Below are positions 15,594 to 24,594 of a stretch of 28,110 nt of DNA, piece after piece (within the stretch, counting starts at the first letter, position 1; each line of letters opens with the position of its first letter). Origin of the DNA: Prolixibacteraceae bacterium (GTDB lineage Bacteria > Bacteroidota > Bacteroidia > Bacteroidales > Prolixibacteraceae); NCBI GenBank assembly GCA_003537645.1, contig DPRM01000126.1, positions 88,643-116,752 on the forward strand, given 5' to 3'. Both the position numbers and the translations under genes were made by a program. The notes below the pieces were generated by a model. It had not been told where the DNA came from. It was given only the letters and a program-made list of their open reading frames with translations, and searched no databases.

Positions 15594-16460
15594 TTATTTT
15601 ACGAATTCAGCATTTTGCAGGTATTCGAGCGATTTTTGAACGCTTTCGATGGGTGTAAAATTGTATTCTTCAACTTCGACGATAATTTTTTTCATGCCCG
15701 AAGTTGCAGCATTTTCGAAAATTGGTTTGAAATCCATTGGGCCAGCGCCAACTTCAGCTTTGTCTTTCACATGCCATAACTCGAAACGGCCCGGATAAGC
15801 ATTGAAATAGTCAACTGCATTTTTACCACCTTCGGTAATCCAAAATAAATCGAGCTGGAACATCACTTTTGCAGGATCGGTATTCTGAAGCATAAAGTCG
15901 TAAATAACCTGACCTTCCACTTCTTTGAATTCGCCATCGTGGTTGTGATAGCCAAAACGGATTCCGGCAGCATTACATTTTTCGCCAACAGCGTTGAAAT
16001 AGTCGCAATACTGTTTCAATCCTGCAAGGCTGGTGTAACCTTCTTCGCCCATCCAAGGCTGAACAATGTAGCTAACTCCGGCAGTTTTATGGGCAGCAAT
16101 ACAAGTATCCCACCATGCCATCGTTTCAGCCCATTTGGTCGAATCCGGCAAGCCTTGTCCGGTATGCGAAGCAAAGAATTTCATTCCATTGGCTTCCACC
16201 AGGGCTTTGAAATCGGCAGGTTCCATCTCGTAGAATTTTCCGTCGCCATAACCGGCGGCTTCCACAAACGAATAACCCATAGCGCCAACTTTTTCGATGG
16301 TACCTTTGGCGTCGGTTTTCATGTCGTCTTTAACCGACCATAATTGCAATCCAATTTCCTTGGCAGGTTTTTTCGGGGTGCACGAAATAATTCCACCGGC
16401 TACAAAAACTGCCAGCGCGATGAAAGTCATTGACTTTTTAACATTTGATTTTAAACTCAT
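15594..16460 (-). CDS. Lipoprotein sugar isomerase/epimerase (AP endonuclease 2-type TIM barrel)
   Basis: 288 residues. The signal peptide ends in lipobox IISC with Cys27, so the enzyme acts outside the cytoplasm, unusual for this fold but frequent in Bacteroidota. The TIM barrel starts EIGLQLWSVKDDM (35-47). Metal- and substrate-site segments: FVEAAGYGDG (65-74), GYHNHDGEF (170-178), MFQLDLFW (200-207, D204), ELWHVKD (227-233, H230) and IIVEVEEY (259-266). These are the expected positions of the Glu/Asp/His metal ligands. The family includes xylose isomerase-like, inosose and 3-keto-sugar enzymes; the true substrate cannot be told here. It lies next to the CE2-like esterase on the same strand, with a 99-bp gap, consistent with carbohydrate processing. 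Confidence 0.88.
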   Translation of the reverse strand: MSLKSNVKKSMTFIALAVFVAGGIISCTPKKPAKEIGLQLWSVKDDMKTDAKGTIEKVGAMGYSFVEAAGYGDGKFYEMEPADFKALVEANGMKFFASHTGQGLPDSTKWAETMAWWDTCIAAHKTAGVSYIVQPWMGEEGYTSLAGLKQYCDYFNAVGEKCNAAGIRFGYHNHDGEFKEVEGQVIYDFMLQNTDPAKVMFQLDLFWITEGGKNAVDYFNAYPGRFELWHVKDKAEVGAGPMDFKPIFENAATSGMKKIIVEVEEYNFTPIESVQKSLEYLQNAEFVK

Positions 16461-16559
16461 GATTGATGATTTAGTTGATATTAATGTATTTGCGGGTTGA
16501 AAATTCAGGTTTCAACAAAAATAGCTTCAAAAAAGCGAATATGAAACAGTTAGTCGGAT

Positions 16560-17654
16560 TTATAATTCCTTATCGCTGTAATTCCAGCCGGTAACGCTCG
16601 AAATAACCGGCAGCACATGTGCAGCCATTTTGCGTTGCCCGATATAGTTTGGATGTGTGTCGGAGCCCAGATCTTTTTCAGGATCCATTAAATAAGTTGG
16701 GATACCCACAAAATATACGTTCTTTTTCTGGTAAACCGACCTGAAATCTTCCACCATTTCTTTCACATACGAATAGCAAGGCTCGTCAGTCATTGGGCCA
16801 ACTATGCAGAAGATGGGCAAATCGCCATACTGCCTGCGTACTTCGTTGATCAGTTTTTCGTAACCTGCTTTAAATACCGTTTTGTCGGGGTGGGGTTGTG
16901 TGCTGAAATCGTTCGTTCCCAAATTAATAACCACAACATCGGGTTTCCATTGTTTGAAATTCCAGAGAGGTAGTTCCTTTTCGTCGAAAACGCGGTTAAA
17001 ACGGTCGGGCATTGCATTGGGCGAAACTTTCTCTTTGTAACCATAGTTTCTAACCACGCCCATTCCTGAATGCGCCACGATGTGATAATCGGCTTTAAAG
17101 GCGCGCGCCATAATTGGGGCGTAACTCTGGTAATTATTTTCGGTTGAAGGTTTCCACCGTTCACTTTTCGATAATCCTTCAGTTCCGTATCCGCAGGTAA
17201 TAGAGTTGCCTATAAACTCAATCCTTCGCGCCGGAATATCTTTCCACGGAATTATTTCTCCATTTTCAGAAATCAGGATTCCTTTGAAAGTGCCGATTCC
17301 CTGGCTTCCTTCGGTACGTTTGTAAACCTGGACGCGGTGAATGTGAGTGCCCAGATTTTTACCAATAACAAGCGTTGTATCGCTTTTTACTTCAACCGTT
17401 TTAGAGGGCTGCTCGTCGATAAAAATATTGTAATAGTTGTGCCCGGTGTCGCTCATGCGCAAGGCAAGTTCGGTTCCCCTGAAACTGAACTGGATATAAA
17501 CGCCCGACCAATCGTAGCGAACTTCCTGCGGGTTCGAAAAATCGAAGCGACCGACATAGCGAATCGCATCATGATTGGCAGGAATCTGTTTGGTTTGCGC
17601 AAATCCTGAAACGCAAAACTGAAGGAAAACAATGGCTAAAAATAGGTTCTTCAT
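16560..17654 (-). CDS. SGNH-hydrolase carbohydrate esterase, CE2-like
   Basis: 364 residues with a signal peptide cleaved after VSGFAQ (about residue 20). The N-terminal jelly-roll domain (about 25-135) has VGRFDFSNPQEVRYDWSG and VYIQFSFRGTELALRMSD, typical of CE2 esterases. The SGNH domain follows: IEFIGNSITCGYG with nucleophile Ser151, oxyanion Gly in HSGMG (about 196-200), NLGTND with Asn248, and SDTHPN with Asp332 and His334. CE2 enzymes remove acetyl groups from plant cell-wall polysaccharides such as xylan and glucomannan. The CE2 assignment rests on the two-domain order. It lies in the same neighbourhood as the GH78 rhamnosidase, so deacetylation of the same plant material is plausible but not shown. 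Confidence 0.9.
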   Translation of the reverse strand: MKNLFLAIVFLQFCVSGFAQTKQIPANHDAIRYVGRFDFSNPQEVRYDWSGVYIQFSFRGTELALRMSDTGHNYYNIFIDEQPSKTVEVKSDTTLVIGKNLGTHIHRVQVYKRTEGSQGIGTFKGILISENGEIIPWKDIPARRIEFIGNSITCGYGTEGLSKSERWKPSTENNYQSYAPIMARAFKADYHIVAHSGMGVVRNYGYKEKVSPNAMPDRFNRVFDEKELPLWNFKQWKPDVVVINLGTNDFSTQPHPDKTVFKAGYEKLINEVRRQYGDLPIFCIVGPMTDEPCYSYVKEMVEDFRSVYQKKNVYFVGIPTYLMDPEKDLGSDTHPNYIGQRKMAAHVLPVISSVTGWNYSDKEL

Positions 17655-17767
17655 AGTTTGATATTTGATAGATTGATTTATTTATTGGAGTTTCGTGCTC
17701 TCGAAACCGTATCACACAACTCGTAACAATTAAGTTCCGAATACTGCAACTGATCACTTACCTCTGT

Positions 17768-18250
17768 TTAGGTTTCAAAAAAAGCATCCACACCCGGATA
17801 GTTATATTTTTCGCGGGCATCGGTTTCCGACAAAAGGAAAAAACGAAGTTCGGCTTCGGCGCAGGTAATACCTGAACTATTGATCAGCCGCGACTGAATG
17901 GTAGCCATCCGTTTATTTTGCTCAGTCAGCTTTGCACGAATTGTAATTTCACCCTGATCAATCATTAGCGGCTGTTTAAACCTAACTTTCATTTCGGCAG
18001 TTACGCCAACAGTAGCGCACTTTACGTAAACAACCCAGCCTGCAATTTCGTCGAGCAAAGTCGATTGTATTCCTCCGTGAACAACTTTCGGATAGCTTTG
18101 CAGAATTGGCCGGGGATTCCAGTACGAAACCACTTCGTTGCCGTCTTCCCAAAATTCGAGATGCAATCCGAAATCATTGTATGGCGAACATCCGAAGCAT
18201 TGATAAACTTCAGGATCGTCGTTCAAGTGAATATTTTTGATTTTTCTCAT
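17768..18250 (-). CDS. PaaI-type hotdog thioesterase
   Basis: 160 residues from the ATG at 18250; a TTG three codons upstream would add little and is not preferred. The fold signature is clear: CFGCSPYNDFGLHL (18-31), HGGIQSTLLDEIAGW (58-72) and the strands MKVRFKQPLMIDQGEITIRA. The HGG followed by D67/E68 is the acyl-CoA thioesterase active-site motif of the PaaI/YbgC-like hotdog group. Predicted cytoplasmic hydrolysis of an acyl-CoA, substrate unknown. The gene is divergent from the nucleoside phosphorylase gene, with 79 bp between the two starts as I place them. No link with the neighbouring esterase is implied. Confidence 0.85.
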   Translation of the reverse strand: MRKIKNIHLNDDPEVYQCFGCSPYNDFGLHLEFWEDGNEVVSYWNPRPILQSYPKVVHGGIQSTLLDEIAGWVVYVKCATVGVTAEMKVRFKQPLMIDQGEITIRAKLTEQNKRMATIQSRLINSSGITCAEAELRFFLLSETDAREKYNYPGVDAFFET

Positions 18251-18329
18251 GATGAACAAAAATAGTCCAAAAATATTGCCTTTTAACTACCTTTTGCCTA
18301 GTTTAGAACCTTTCAAAATATACTTAAAC

Positions 18330-19199
18330 ATGATCAGATCATCAGAACTCATTATAAATGCCGACGGCAGTATTTTTCATTTACACTTAAAACCTGAACA
18401 AATTGCAGATAACATCATACTTGTCGGTGATCCCGGAAGAGTTGATTTAATAGGTAAGTTGCTGACTGATATTGAATTTCGGGCACAAAACCGCGAATTT
18501 GTTTCGATTACCGGAAAATATAATAAACAGCGCATTACCATTGTTTCAACCGGAATTGGTACCGACAACATTGATATTGTCGTTAACGAACTCGATGCAT
18601 TGGCCAATATCGACCTCAAAACCCGCGAAATAAAACCGGTTCACCGCACTTTGAATTTTGTCAGAATTGGTACTTCAGGCGGACTTCAGGATTATTTACC
18701 TGTCGATTCGTTTGTAATTTCGAAAAAAGCCATTGGTTTTGATGGATTGCTGAATTTTTATGCCAACCGCGACTCGGTTTCTGATTTGCCTTTCGAAGAA
18801 GCCTTCAGGAAACATACCGGTTGGGGTAAACAACTGACTGCACCTTATATTGTTGATTGTTCTGAAATGCTATTTTCAAAAATTCATCAATCCGACACTA
18901 TTTCAGGAGTAACAATTTCGGCTCCCGGATTTTATGGTCCGCAGGGCAGGGTACTTCGTTTGCCACTTGCCGATCCGCTTTTGAACGATAAAATTGAATC
19001 GTTTTCGTTCGAAAATCAAAAAATTACCAACTTCGAGATGGAATGTTCCGCGATTTACGGCCTGTCGAAATTGTTGGGTCACGAGGCGCTTACAGTTTGC
19101 CTGATCATAGCGAATCGTGTTAAGAAGGAAGCATCGGCCAATTACCATGAAACGATGGAAAAAATGATTAAACTGGTTCTTGAACGCCTTACAAGTTAA
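18330..19199 (+). CDS. Nucleoside phosphorylase (uridine phosphorylase-like, PNP/UDP family)
   Basis: 289 residues from the ATG at 18330. The frame is open back to 18237, but that extension runs into the divergent thioesterase gene and adds residues unlike the family. Motifs: VGDPGR (32-37, phosphate site), STGIGTDNIDIV (73-84), RIGTSGGLQ (112-120) and NFEMECSAIYGLSKLLG with E236, M237 and E238 at the ribose-binding position. The family cleaves nucleosides with phosphate to base and ribose-1-phosphate; uridine-type specificity is likely but not certain. It starts a three-gene run; the SirB1-type gene begins 13 bp after its stop. Confidence 0.88.
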   Translation: MIRSSELIINADGSIFHLHLKPEQIADNIILVGDPGRVDLIGKLLTDIEFRAQNREFVSITGKYNKQRITIVSTGIGTDNIDIVVNELDALANIDLKTREIKPVHRTLNFVRIGTSGGLQDYLPVDSFVISKKAIGFDGLLNFYANRDSVSDLPFEEAFRKHTGWGKQLTAPYIVDCSEMLFSKIHQSDTISGVTISAPGFYGPQGRVLRLPLADPLLNDKIESFSFENQKITNFEMECSAIYGLSKLLGHEALTVCLIIANRVKKEASANYHETMEKMIKLVLERLTS

Positions 19200-19212
19200 C
19201 TGAATGTGAGAT

Positions 19213-20079
19213 ATGAATGTGAACAAGCTGGACTCACTGATTATGCTTTTGGATGACCCGGATGATTCGGTCTTTCATGTTGTTCTTGATGAACTTCTGA
19301 AAGAGGATATTGCCGTTGTTGATCATCTGGAACATATTTGGGAAACCAGCATGGATGATTTGGTGCAGAAACGGATTGAGGGAATTATTCAGAAAATACA
19401 ACTGAAAGATACCAAAGAAAGGATTGAGCGCTGGGCAGATCAAAAATCAATCGATGTTTTCGAGGGTTTTTTCCTGATATCACGTCATCAGTTTCCTGAA
19501 TTAAAACTCAAATCGGTGCAAATGCAGCTCGATAAAATCAGGAAAGATGTTTGGATTGAATTCAGGAACTCGCTTACATCAATCGAAAAAATCACAATTC
19601 TGAATCATATTTTTTACGATCAGTATAAATTTAAAGTTGATCATCATAGTCCCGATGATCCGAATAACTGCTACATCAACCGGATACTCGAAACAAAAAC
19701 GGGCAATGCGGTTTCTATTGCGATTTTGTATATGCTGGTTGCCCGATCTCTAAATCTCCCTGCGTATTATATCGATTTTCAGCGAAATCCGCTGATCGGG
19801 TATTTCGATAAAGAGATGGCGCTTCTGGTGCATGGCGACAACGTGGATCATTCATTGCTTTTTTATATCAATCCCTCAAATAAAGGTGCAATTATAGGCC
19901 CCAGGGAAGTGGATTACATTCAGCATACCAGCAATCTGACTGACAGGAGCGCACTGACAGAGCCTTGTCCGGACCGGATTATTATTAAACGGCTGATTGA
20001 GAAACTTGTAGATTCATATACCTTACTTGGTAAATTCGAAAAGATAAATTATCTGAACGATATTGCTGCGATTCTATAG
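19213..20079 (+). CDS. SirB1-type transglutaminase-like protein
   Basis: 288 residues. The N-terminal 90 residues are helical and acidic (MLLDDPDDSVFHVVLDELLK). The core region has CYINRILETKTGNAVSIAILYMLVARSLNLPAYYIDFQRN (about 153-192), corresponding to the Transglut_core2/SirB1 motif of the type L-x-x-x-x-G-N-x-x-x-I-x-x-L-Y. A HGDNVDHSLLFYINP segment follows at about 209-223. The protein lacks the usual TPR tail of proteobacterial SirB1 proteins. The catalytic Cys of true transglutaminases is not at the motif, so it may be non-catalytic. It lies between the nucleoside phosphorylase and DUF819 genes with short gaps, suggesting one operon. Confidence 0.78.
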   Translation: MNVNKLDSLIMLLDDPDDSVFHVVLDELLKEDIAVVDHLEHIWETSMDDLVQKRIEGIIQKIQLKDTKERIERWADQKSIDVFEGFFLISRHQFPELKLKSVQMQLDKIRKDVWIEFRNSLTSIEKITILNHIFYDQYKFKVDHHSPDDPNNCYINRILETKTGNAVSIAILYMLVARSLNLPAYYIDFQRNPLIGYFDKEMALLVHGDNVDHSLLFYINPSNKGAIIGPREVDYIQHTSNLTDRSALTEPCPDRIIIKRLIEKLVDSYTLLGKFEKINYLNDIAAIL

Positions 20080-20101
20080 AAATAAAAAAAAGCGAACGAT
20101 T

Positions 20102-21373
20102 ATGATTTTATCAATTTCCCTTGTGCTGTTTTATTTGCTGATGCCAGTTCTGCTTATTTATCTGGTTCATATTTCGAAAACTATCAATAAGATAGGGGCA
20201 GTGGTGATGGCATACATCCTTGGGCTGATTGCAGGCAATATCGGAATCTTTCCACGTGCAAGCGATTCGTTAAAAGCTATTTTGGGCGGAAAGTCGTTTT
20301 TGCCGCACGACCAGTTAACCAATTACCTTGCTGATGGAAAGATACTGCAAAGCGATATGACAGTGAATCAGATAGCATCTATTCAGGATATGATTATGTC
20401 GGTTGCAATTCCGATAGCGTTACCGCTGCTGCTTTTTTCTCTCGATATTAAACGCTGGCTTAAGTTGGCAAAAGAGGGCTTGCTTTCTCTGGTTCTGGGT
20501 GTTTCGTCGCTTATTATTGTTGTTGTTGCTGGCTACTTCCTGTTCAAAAATTATATTGATGAATCGTGGAAAGTGGCTGGAATGCTTATCGGTGTTTATA
20601 CTGGCGGAACTCCCAATCTGGCAGCCATTGGAACTGCCCTGGATGTACCTCCCAATATTTTTATACTTACCAACACTTATGATATGGTTTTAGGTTCGAT
20701 CTGCCTGTTCTTTCTACTAACGGCAGCTCAGCGGATTTTTAATATGTTATTGCCGCATTTTAGAGAAAGTCACGAAAAGGTAAAACTTAAAAAGATAATA
20801 GAGGAAAGCAGCGGAATTGACAATTATCTGGGAATGTTGACCAGACGAGGATTGTTTCAGTTGTCGAAAGCGCTGGGTTTGTCGGTACTTATTTTGGGTA
20901 CTTCATTTGGCATCAGTTTATTAATGCCAAAGTCTTCGCAAACTGCGGTCATCATACTTTTAATCACTACGCTTGGGCTGTTGCTTGGAACCATCAAAAG
21001 CATCAGCAAAATCGAAAAAACATTTCAGCTCGGAATGTACTTTATCATTGTGTTCTCAATGGTTGTTGCTTCAATGGCCGATTTGCGCAGCATGTTTCAG
21101 ATCGATTTCCTGCATCTGTTCATGTACATCTCTTTGGTTGTTTTTGGCTCAATTATCGTACATGTTTTTCTGTCATATTTGTTCAAAATCGATTCCGACA
21201 CAACGATCATTACCATTGCCGCACTCACTTTTTCTCCGCCATTTGTTCCGGTAGTTGCAGCGGCGCTCAAGAATAAGGAGATCATTATAACCGGCATTAC
21301 AACCGGAATAATGGGATATGCATTTGGCAATTATCTGGGCGTCGGCCTGGCCTATTTCCTGAAAGCATTTTAG
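20102..21373 (+). CDS. DUF819 family membrane protein
   Basis: 423 residues from the ATG at 20102, which places the first membrane helix (ILSISLVLFYLLMPVLLIYLV) at the N-terminus. An ATG at 20063 overlaps the preceding gene by 17 bp and adds a basic 13-residue leader, so it is possible but less likely. About ten membrane segments are spread through the chain, including VMAYILGLIAGNIGIFP and IPIALPLLLFSLDIKRWLK. GMLIGVYTGGTPNLAAIGTALD is the family's signature region, and FSPPFVPVVAAALKNKEIIITGITTGIMGYAFGNYLG closes the protein. DUF819 proteins are transporter-like (YjcL family) with unknown substrate. It is the third gene of the phosphorylase run. Confidence 0.88.
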   Translation: MILSISLVLFYLLMPVLLIYLVHISKTINKIGAVVMAYILGLIAGNIGIFPRASDSLKAILGGKSFLPHDQLTNYLADGKILQSDMTVNQIASIQDMIMSVAIPIALPLLLFSLDIKRWLKLAKEGLLSLVLGVSSLIIVVVAGYFLFKNYIDESWKVAGMLIGVYTGGTPNLAAIGTALDVPPNIFILTNTYDMVLGSICLFFLLTAAQRIFNMLLPHFRESHEKVKLKKIIEESSGIDNYLGMLTRRGLFQLSKALGLSVLILGTSFGISLLMPKSSQTAVIILLITTLGLLLGTIKSISKIEKTFQLGMYFIIVFSMVVASMADLRSMFQIDFLHLFMYISLVVFGSIIVHVFLSYLFKIDSDTTIITIAALTFSPPFVPVVAAALKNKEIIITGITTGIMGYAFGNYLGVGLAYFLKAF

Positions 21374-21513
21374 TACCACAATCCATTTTTATCCTGAAGT
21401 TAAAGCCCGGATTTATAAGTAATCGGTAATATTTATTAGAATTTCCAACCGAAACTCAATGAATTTATAAAATACGATTTAACTTTATAAACTATTACTT
21501 TTAAGTTTCATAA

Positions 21514-21732
21514 ATGAATTTATTTCAACGAATATTCAGGTTTTACCGTGAAGGTTTTACCAATATGCCCAGATGGGGAAAGCAGGTTTGGCTGGTCATC
21601 CTTATCAAACTTTTTGTCATGTTCGTGATCCTGAAAATATTCTTCTTTCCCAATTTCCTGAAGACGAACTTCAAGAACGACAATGACCGCAGCAACCATG
21701 TACTCGAAAATTTAACCAACATCAACAAATAA
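21514..21732 (+). CDS. DUF4492 family protein, cyd operon partner
   Basis: 72 residues with an amphipathic N-terminus (NLFQRIFRFYREGFTNMPRWGK) and one membrane helix (about 25-46, VWLVILIKLFVMFVILKIFFFP). A short charged tail follows. This is the DUF4492 family, regularly found immediately before cydA in Bacteroidota and some Campylobacterota. It ends 10 bp before the cydA start, so it is the first gene of the cytochrome bd operon. A role in bd oxidase assembly or as an accessory subunit is plausible but not established to my knowledge. Confidence 0.9.
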   Translation: MNLFQRIFRFYREGFTNMPRWGKQVWLVILIKLFVMFVILKIFFFPNFLKTNFKNDNDRSNHVLENLTNINK

Positions 21733-21742
21733 AATTAAATCT

Positions 21743-23320
21743 ATGCTTGAAGGAATCGACTTATCTCTGGTAAACTGGTCACGCGGGCAATTTGCGCTCA
21801 CGGCCATGTATCACTGGATTTTTGTGCCTTTAACTTTGGGATTGGCCATCATCATCGCCATTATGGAAACCCTCTATGTTAAGACCGGAAACCCGGAGTG
21901 GAAACGAATTACCAAATTCTGGATGACCCTTTTCGGGATCAACTTTGCCATTGGTGTGGCAACCGGCATTATACTCGAATTCGAGTTTGGCACCAATTGG
22001 TCAACCTATTCGTGGTTTGTCGGCGATATTTTTGGGGCGCCGCTGGCCATCGAAGGTATTCTCGCGTTTTTCATGGAATCGACTTTTATCGCCATCATGT
22101 TTTTTGGATGGAACAAAGTGAGCAAAGGCTTTCACCTTACTGCCACCTGGCTCACTGCCATTGGCGCCAACCTTTCGGCTTTGTGGATTTTAGTTGCCAA
22201 CGGATGGATGCAAAAGCCTGTTGGAATGGTTTTTAATCCAGAATCGGCCCGAATGGAAATGATCAATTTTTGGGAGGTTTTGTTTTCGCCGATGGCTGTC
22301 CATAAATTTCTGCACACCACTTCATCAAGTTTTGTACTGGCATCCATCTTCGTAATTGGAGTTTCTGCATGGTTTATCCTGAAAGGCCGCGACATTGCTT
22401 TTGCCCGCAAGAGTATTGTTGTAGCTGCTATTTTTGGTTTTATGTCCTCGATATATACAGTATTGTCCGGCGATAGTTCGGCCCGCGAAATTGCACATCA
22501 CCAACCAATGAAATTCGCCGCCTTCGAAGGTTTATACAATGGCAGCGAAGGAGCAGGACTGGTAGCGCTTGGACTTATCTCGACCTCCGAAACCGATCCG
22601 TCGAACGAAAATCTCAAGGATTTTACCATGAAAATCGAAATCCCAAATATTTTATCGTACATGGCATTTATGGATTGGAATGCATTTGTTCCGGGTATAA
22701 ACGATTTGATACGGGGAAACGAAAAATATGGCGTAATGTCGGCAACCGAAAAAATTATAAGGGGAAAAATTGCAATAGAAAAGCTGACTGCCTTTAAAGA
22801 AGCCAAAAAATCAGGCCAGGTAACTGTTGCCGATTCCCTGAAAACAGAAATTATGAGTCCGGACTTTCAGAAAAATTATTTTAATTATTTCGGATACGGC
22901 TACATCACCGATACACATAGTCTGGTTCCCAGTGTGCCACTGGCTTTTTACAGTTTCCATTTAATGGTGGTGCTGGGCATGTATTTCATTTTATTTTTCC
23001 TGATGGCCTTGTATTATACGCTGAAAGGTAAAATCCACAAACATAAGCTATTCCTTCGTGCAGCTATGTGGACCATTCCGCTGGCATACATTGCCAGTCA
23101 GTCGGGATGGGTTTTAGCCGAAGTTGGCCGCCAGCCATGGGTTATACAGGATTTGATGCCAACCATGGCAGCAGTAACCAAAATCAGTGTTGGAGCAGTT
23201 CAGGTTACTTTCTGGCTTTTCGCCATCATTTTTACCACACTGTTGATTGCCGAGATAAAAATCATGATGCGACAAATTAAAATCGGACCTAAATCTGAAG
23301 GAGGAACCAGCCATGTTTGA
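21743..23320 (+). CDS. cydA: Cytochrome bd quinol oxidase subunit I
   Basis: 525 residues with about nine membrane helices. H24 (MYHWIFVPLTLG) and H191 (KFLHTTSSSF) match the haem-ligand His positions, and M408 (SFHLMVVLG) matches the b558 axial Met. Quinol-binding residues K257 and E262 lie in PMKFAAFEG. GRQPWVIQDLMPT is the conserved GRQPW motif. The distance between the quinol motif and M408 (151 residues) is close to the long-Q-loop E. coli enzyme rather than the short type, although the loop sequence differs. The enzyme oxidises quinol and reduces O2 to water at high affinity, useful for microaerobic life or oxygen protection. It overlaps cydB by 8 bp. Confidence 0.97.
   Translation: MLEGIDLSLVNWSRGQFALTAMYHWIFVPLTLGLAIIIAIMETLYVKTGNPEWKRITKFWMTLFGINFAIGVATGIILEFEFGTNWSTYSWFVGDIFGAPLAIEGILAFFMESTFIAIMFFGWNKVSKGFHLTATWLTAIGANLSALWILVANGWMQKPVGMVFNPESARMEMINFWEVLFSPMAVHKFLHTTSSSFVLASIFVIGVSAWFILKGRDIAFARKSIVVAAIFGFMSSIYTVLSGDSSAREIAHHQPMKFAAFEGLYNGSEGAGLVALGLISTSETDPSNENLKDFTMKIEIPNILSYMAFMDWNAFVPGINDLIRGNEKYGVMSATEKIIRGKIAIEKLTAFKEAKKSGQVTVADSLKTEIMSPDFQKNYFNYFGYGYITDTHSLVPSVPLAFYSFHLMVVLGMYFILFFLMALYYTLKGKIHKHKLFLRAAMWTIPLAYIASQSGWVLAEVGRQPWVIQDLMPTMAAVTKISVGAVQVTFWLFAIIFTTLLIAEIKIMMRQIKIGPKSEGGTSHV
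23298..23304 (+). promoter_or_regulatory. Shine-Dalgarno sequence AAGGAGG of cydB
   Basis: A full AAGGAGG lies within the cydA coding end, 8 bases before the cydB ATG at 23313. Strong sites of this kind are rare in Bacteroidota; here it fits translational coupling of two subunits needed in equal amounts. Confidence 0.7.
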
Positions 23321-24443
23321 AACCTTTTCATTGATCACATTACAGCAATACTGGTGGCTGATTGTTTCGCTGCTGGGGGCACTATTTGTTTTTTTAACTT
23401 TCGTTCAAGGTGGTGGAACACTGCTTTTTACAATTGCTAAAAACGAAACCGAGAAAACTCTTTTAGTGAACACGCTTGGCCGGAAATGGGAATTTACATT
23501 TACCACGCTGGTCACTTTTGGCGGCGCATTCTTTGCTTCATTCCCATTGTTTTATGCTACTTCATTTGGTGGGGCGTACTGGGTTTGGTTCGCAATCCTG
23601 TTTTCGTTTGTAATTCAGGCCGTATCTTATGAGTTCCGCAAGAAACCGGCTAACTTTTTAGGCGCAAGAACTTACGAAATATTCCTTTTCATAAATGGAT
23701 TGCTTGGTCCGCTTTTGGTCGGCATTGCGGTTGGTACTTTCTTTAATGGCGCCATGTTTTCGCTCGACGATATGAACCGGGTTACCTGGGGAACACCTTT
23801 CCGAGGTCTGGAAGCTGTGCTGACGTTTCACAATGTTGCTCTCGGACTTGCAGTTTTATTTCTGGCACGCGTGCTTGGCTTATTGTATTTTATGAATTCA
23901 ATTGATAATGCAGCGATCTACGAGCGTTCAAAAAAGCACCTTTTCTACAATACCATTCCATTTTTGGTTTTCTTCCTGTATTTCCTGATTGCACTGCTTT
24001 TTATGGATGGTTTTGTATACAATCCGCAATCCGGCGAAGTCTCAGTTGAATCATATAAATACCTGCACAATCTGCTGGCCATGCCAATTAACACAATAAT
24101 GCTTTTAATTGGTGTAGTTTTGGTATTATATGGTATTATTTCAACGCTCCTGAAAGGCGGAACCAAAGGAATCTGGTTTGGAGGAATCGGTACTGTCTTC
24201 ACCGTTTGGGCTTTGTTTATCGTGGCAGGCTTCAACAATACCAGTTTTTATCCGTCAGTATTCGATTTGCAGTCGTCGCTGACCATCGAAAACGCCTCTT
24301 CCAGCCATTTTACGTTAACAGTTATGAGCTACGTTTCGTTGGTGGTTCCATTTGTTCTGGGATACATCTGGATTGCATGGAAAGCGATGAATAACAAGCA
24401 AATGAGTACCGAAGAACTGGAGCAAGAGCACCACACCTATTAA
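23313..24443 (+). CDS. cydB: Cytochrome bd quinol oxidase subunit II
   Basis: 376 residues with about eight to nine membrane helices. Family motifs include LQQYWWLIVSLLGALFVFLTFVQGGG at the N-terminus, NTLGRKWEFTFTTLVTFGGAFFASFPLFYATSFGGAYWVW (about 49-90), KPANFLGARTYEIFLFINGLLGPLLVG and FHNVALGLAVLFLARVLG. The C-terminus is a short acidic tail (MSTEELEQEHHTY). It pairs with the cydA product to form the bd oxidase. The start overlaps the cydA stop and carries a strong ribosome binding site. The 150-bp gap after it contains an inverted repeat and then a small membrane ORF. Confidence 0.96.
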   Translation: MFETFSLITLQQYWWLIVSLLGALFVFLTFVQGGGTLLFTIAKNETEKTLLVNTLGRKWEFTFTTLVTFGGAFFASFPLFYATSFGGAYWVWFAILFSFVIQAVSYEFRKKPANFLGARTYEIFLFINGLLGPLLVGIAVGTFFNGAMFSLDDMNRVTWGTPFRGLEAVLTFHNVALGLAVLFLARVLGLLYFMNSIDNAAIYERSKKHLFYNTIPFLVFFLYFLIALLFMDGFVYNPQSGEVSVESYKYLHNLLAMPINTIMLLIGVVLVLYGIISTLLKGGTKGIWFGGIGTVFTVWALFIVAGFNNTSFYPSVFDLQSSLTIENASSSHFTLTVMSYVSLVVPFVLGYIWIAWKAMNNKQMSTEELEQEHHTY

Positions 24444-24457
24444 AACTCCGAAAAGTT

Positions 24458-24528
24458 ATCCGATGAATATTTTTGTTATGAACTTGAATATTTATATCTG
24501 GCTCACAGTAATTATGAATTCATCGGAT
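24458..24528 (+). repeat. Inverted repeat between cydB and the small ORF
   Basis: ATCCGATGAAT (24458-24468) and ATTCATCGGAT (24518-24528) are a perfect 11-bp inverted repeat with a 49-base loop. No T-run follows, so it is more likely an mRNA stability or processing hairpin than a terminator. Confidence 0.55.
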
Positions 24529-24594
24529 GACTAAGTAGAAGACAATTGTCAATAGTGAATTATAAAATAGTAAATCATCATTAATCAATTATTT

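Noticed and set aside
21496..21503. TACTTTTA as the -7 element of the cyd operon
   Set aside because: Transcription would start only a few bases before the DUF4492 ATG and no -33 element is visible.
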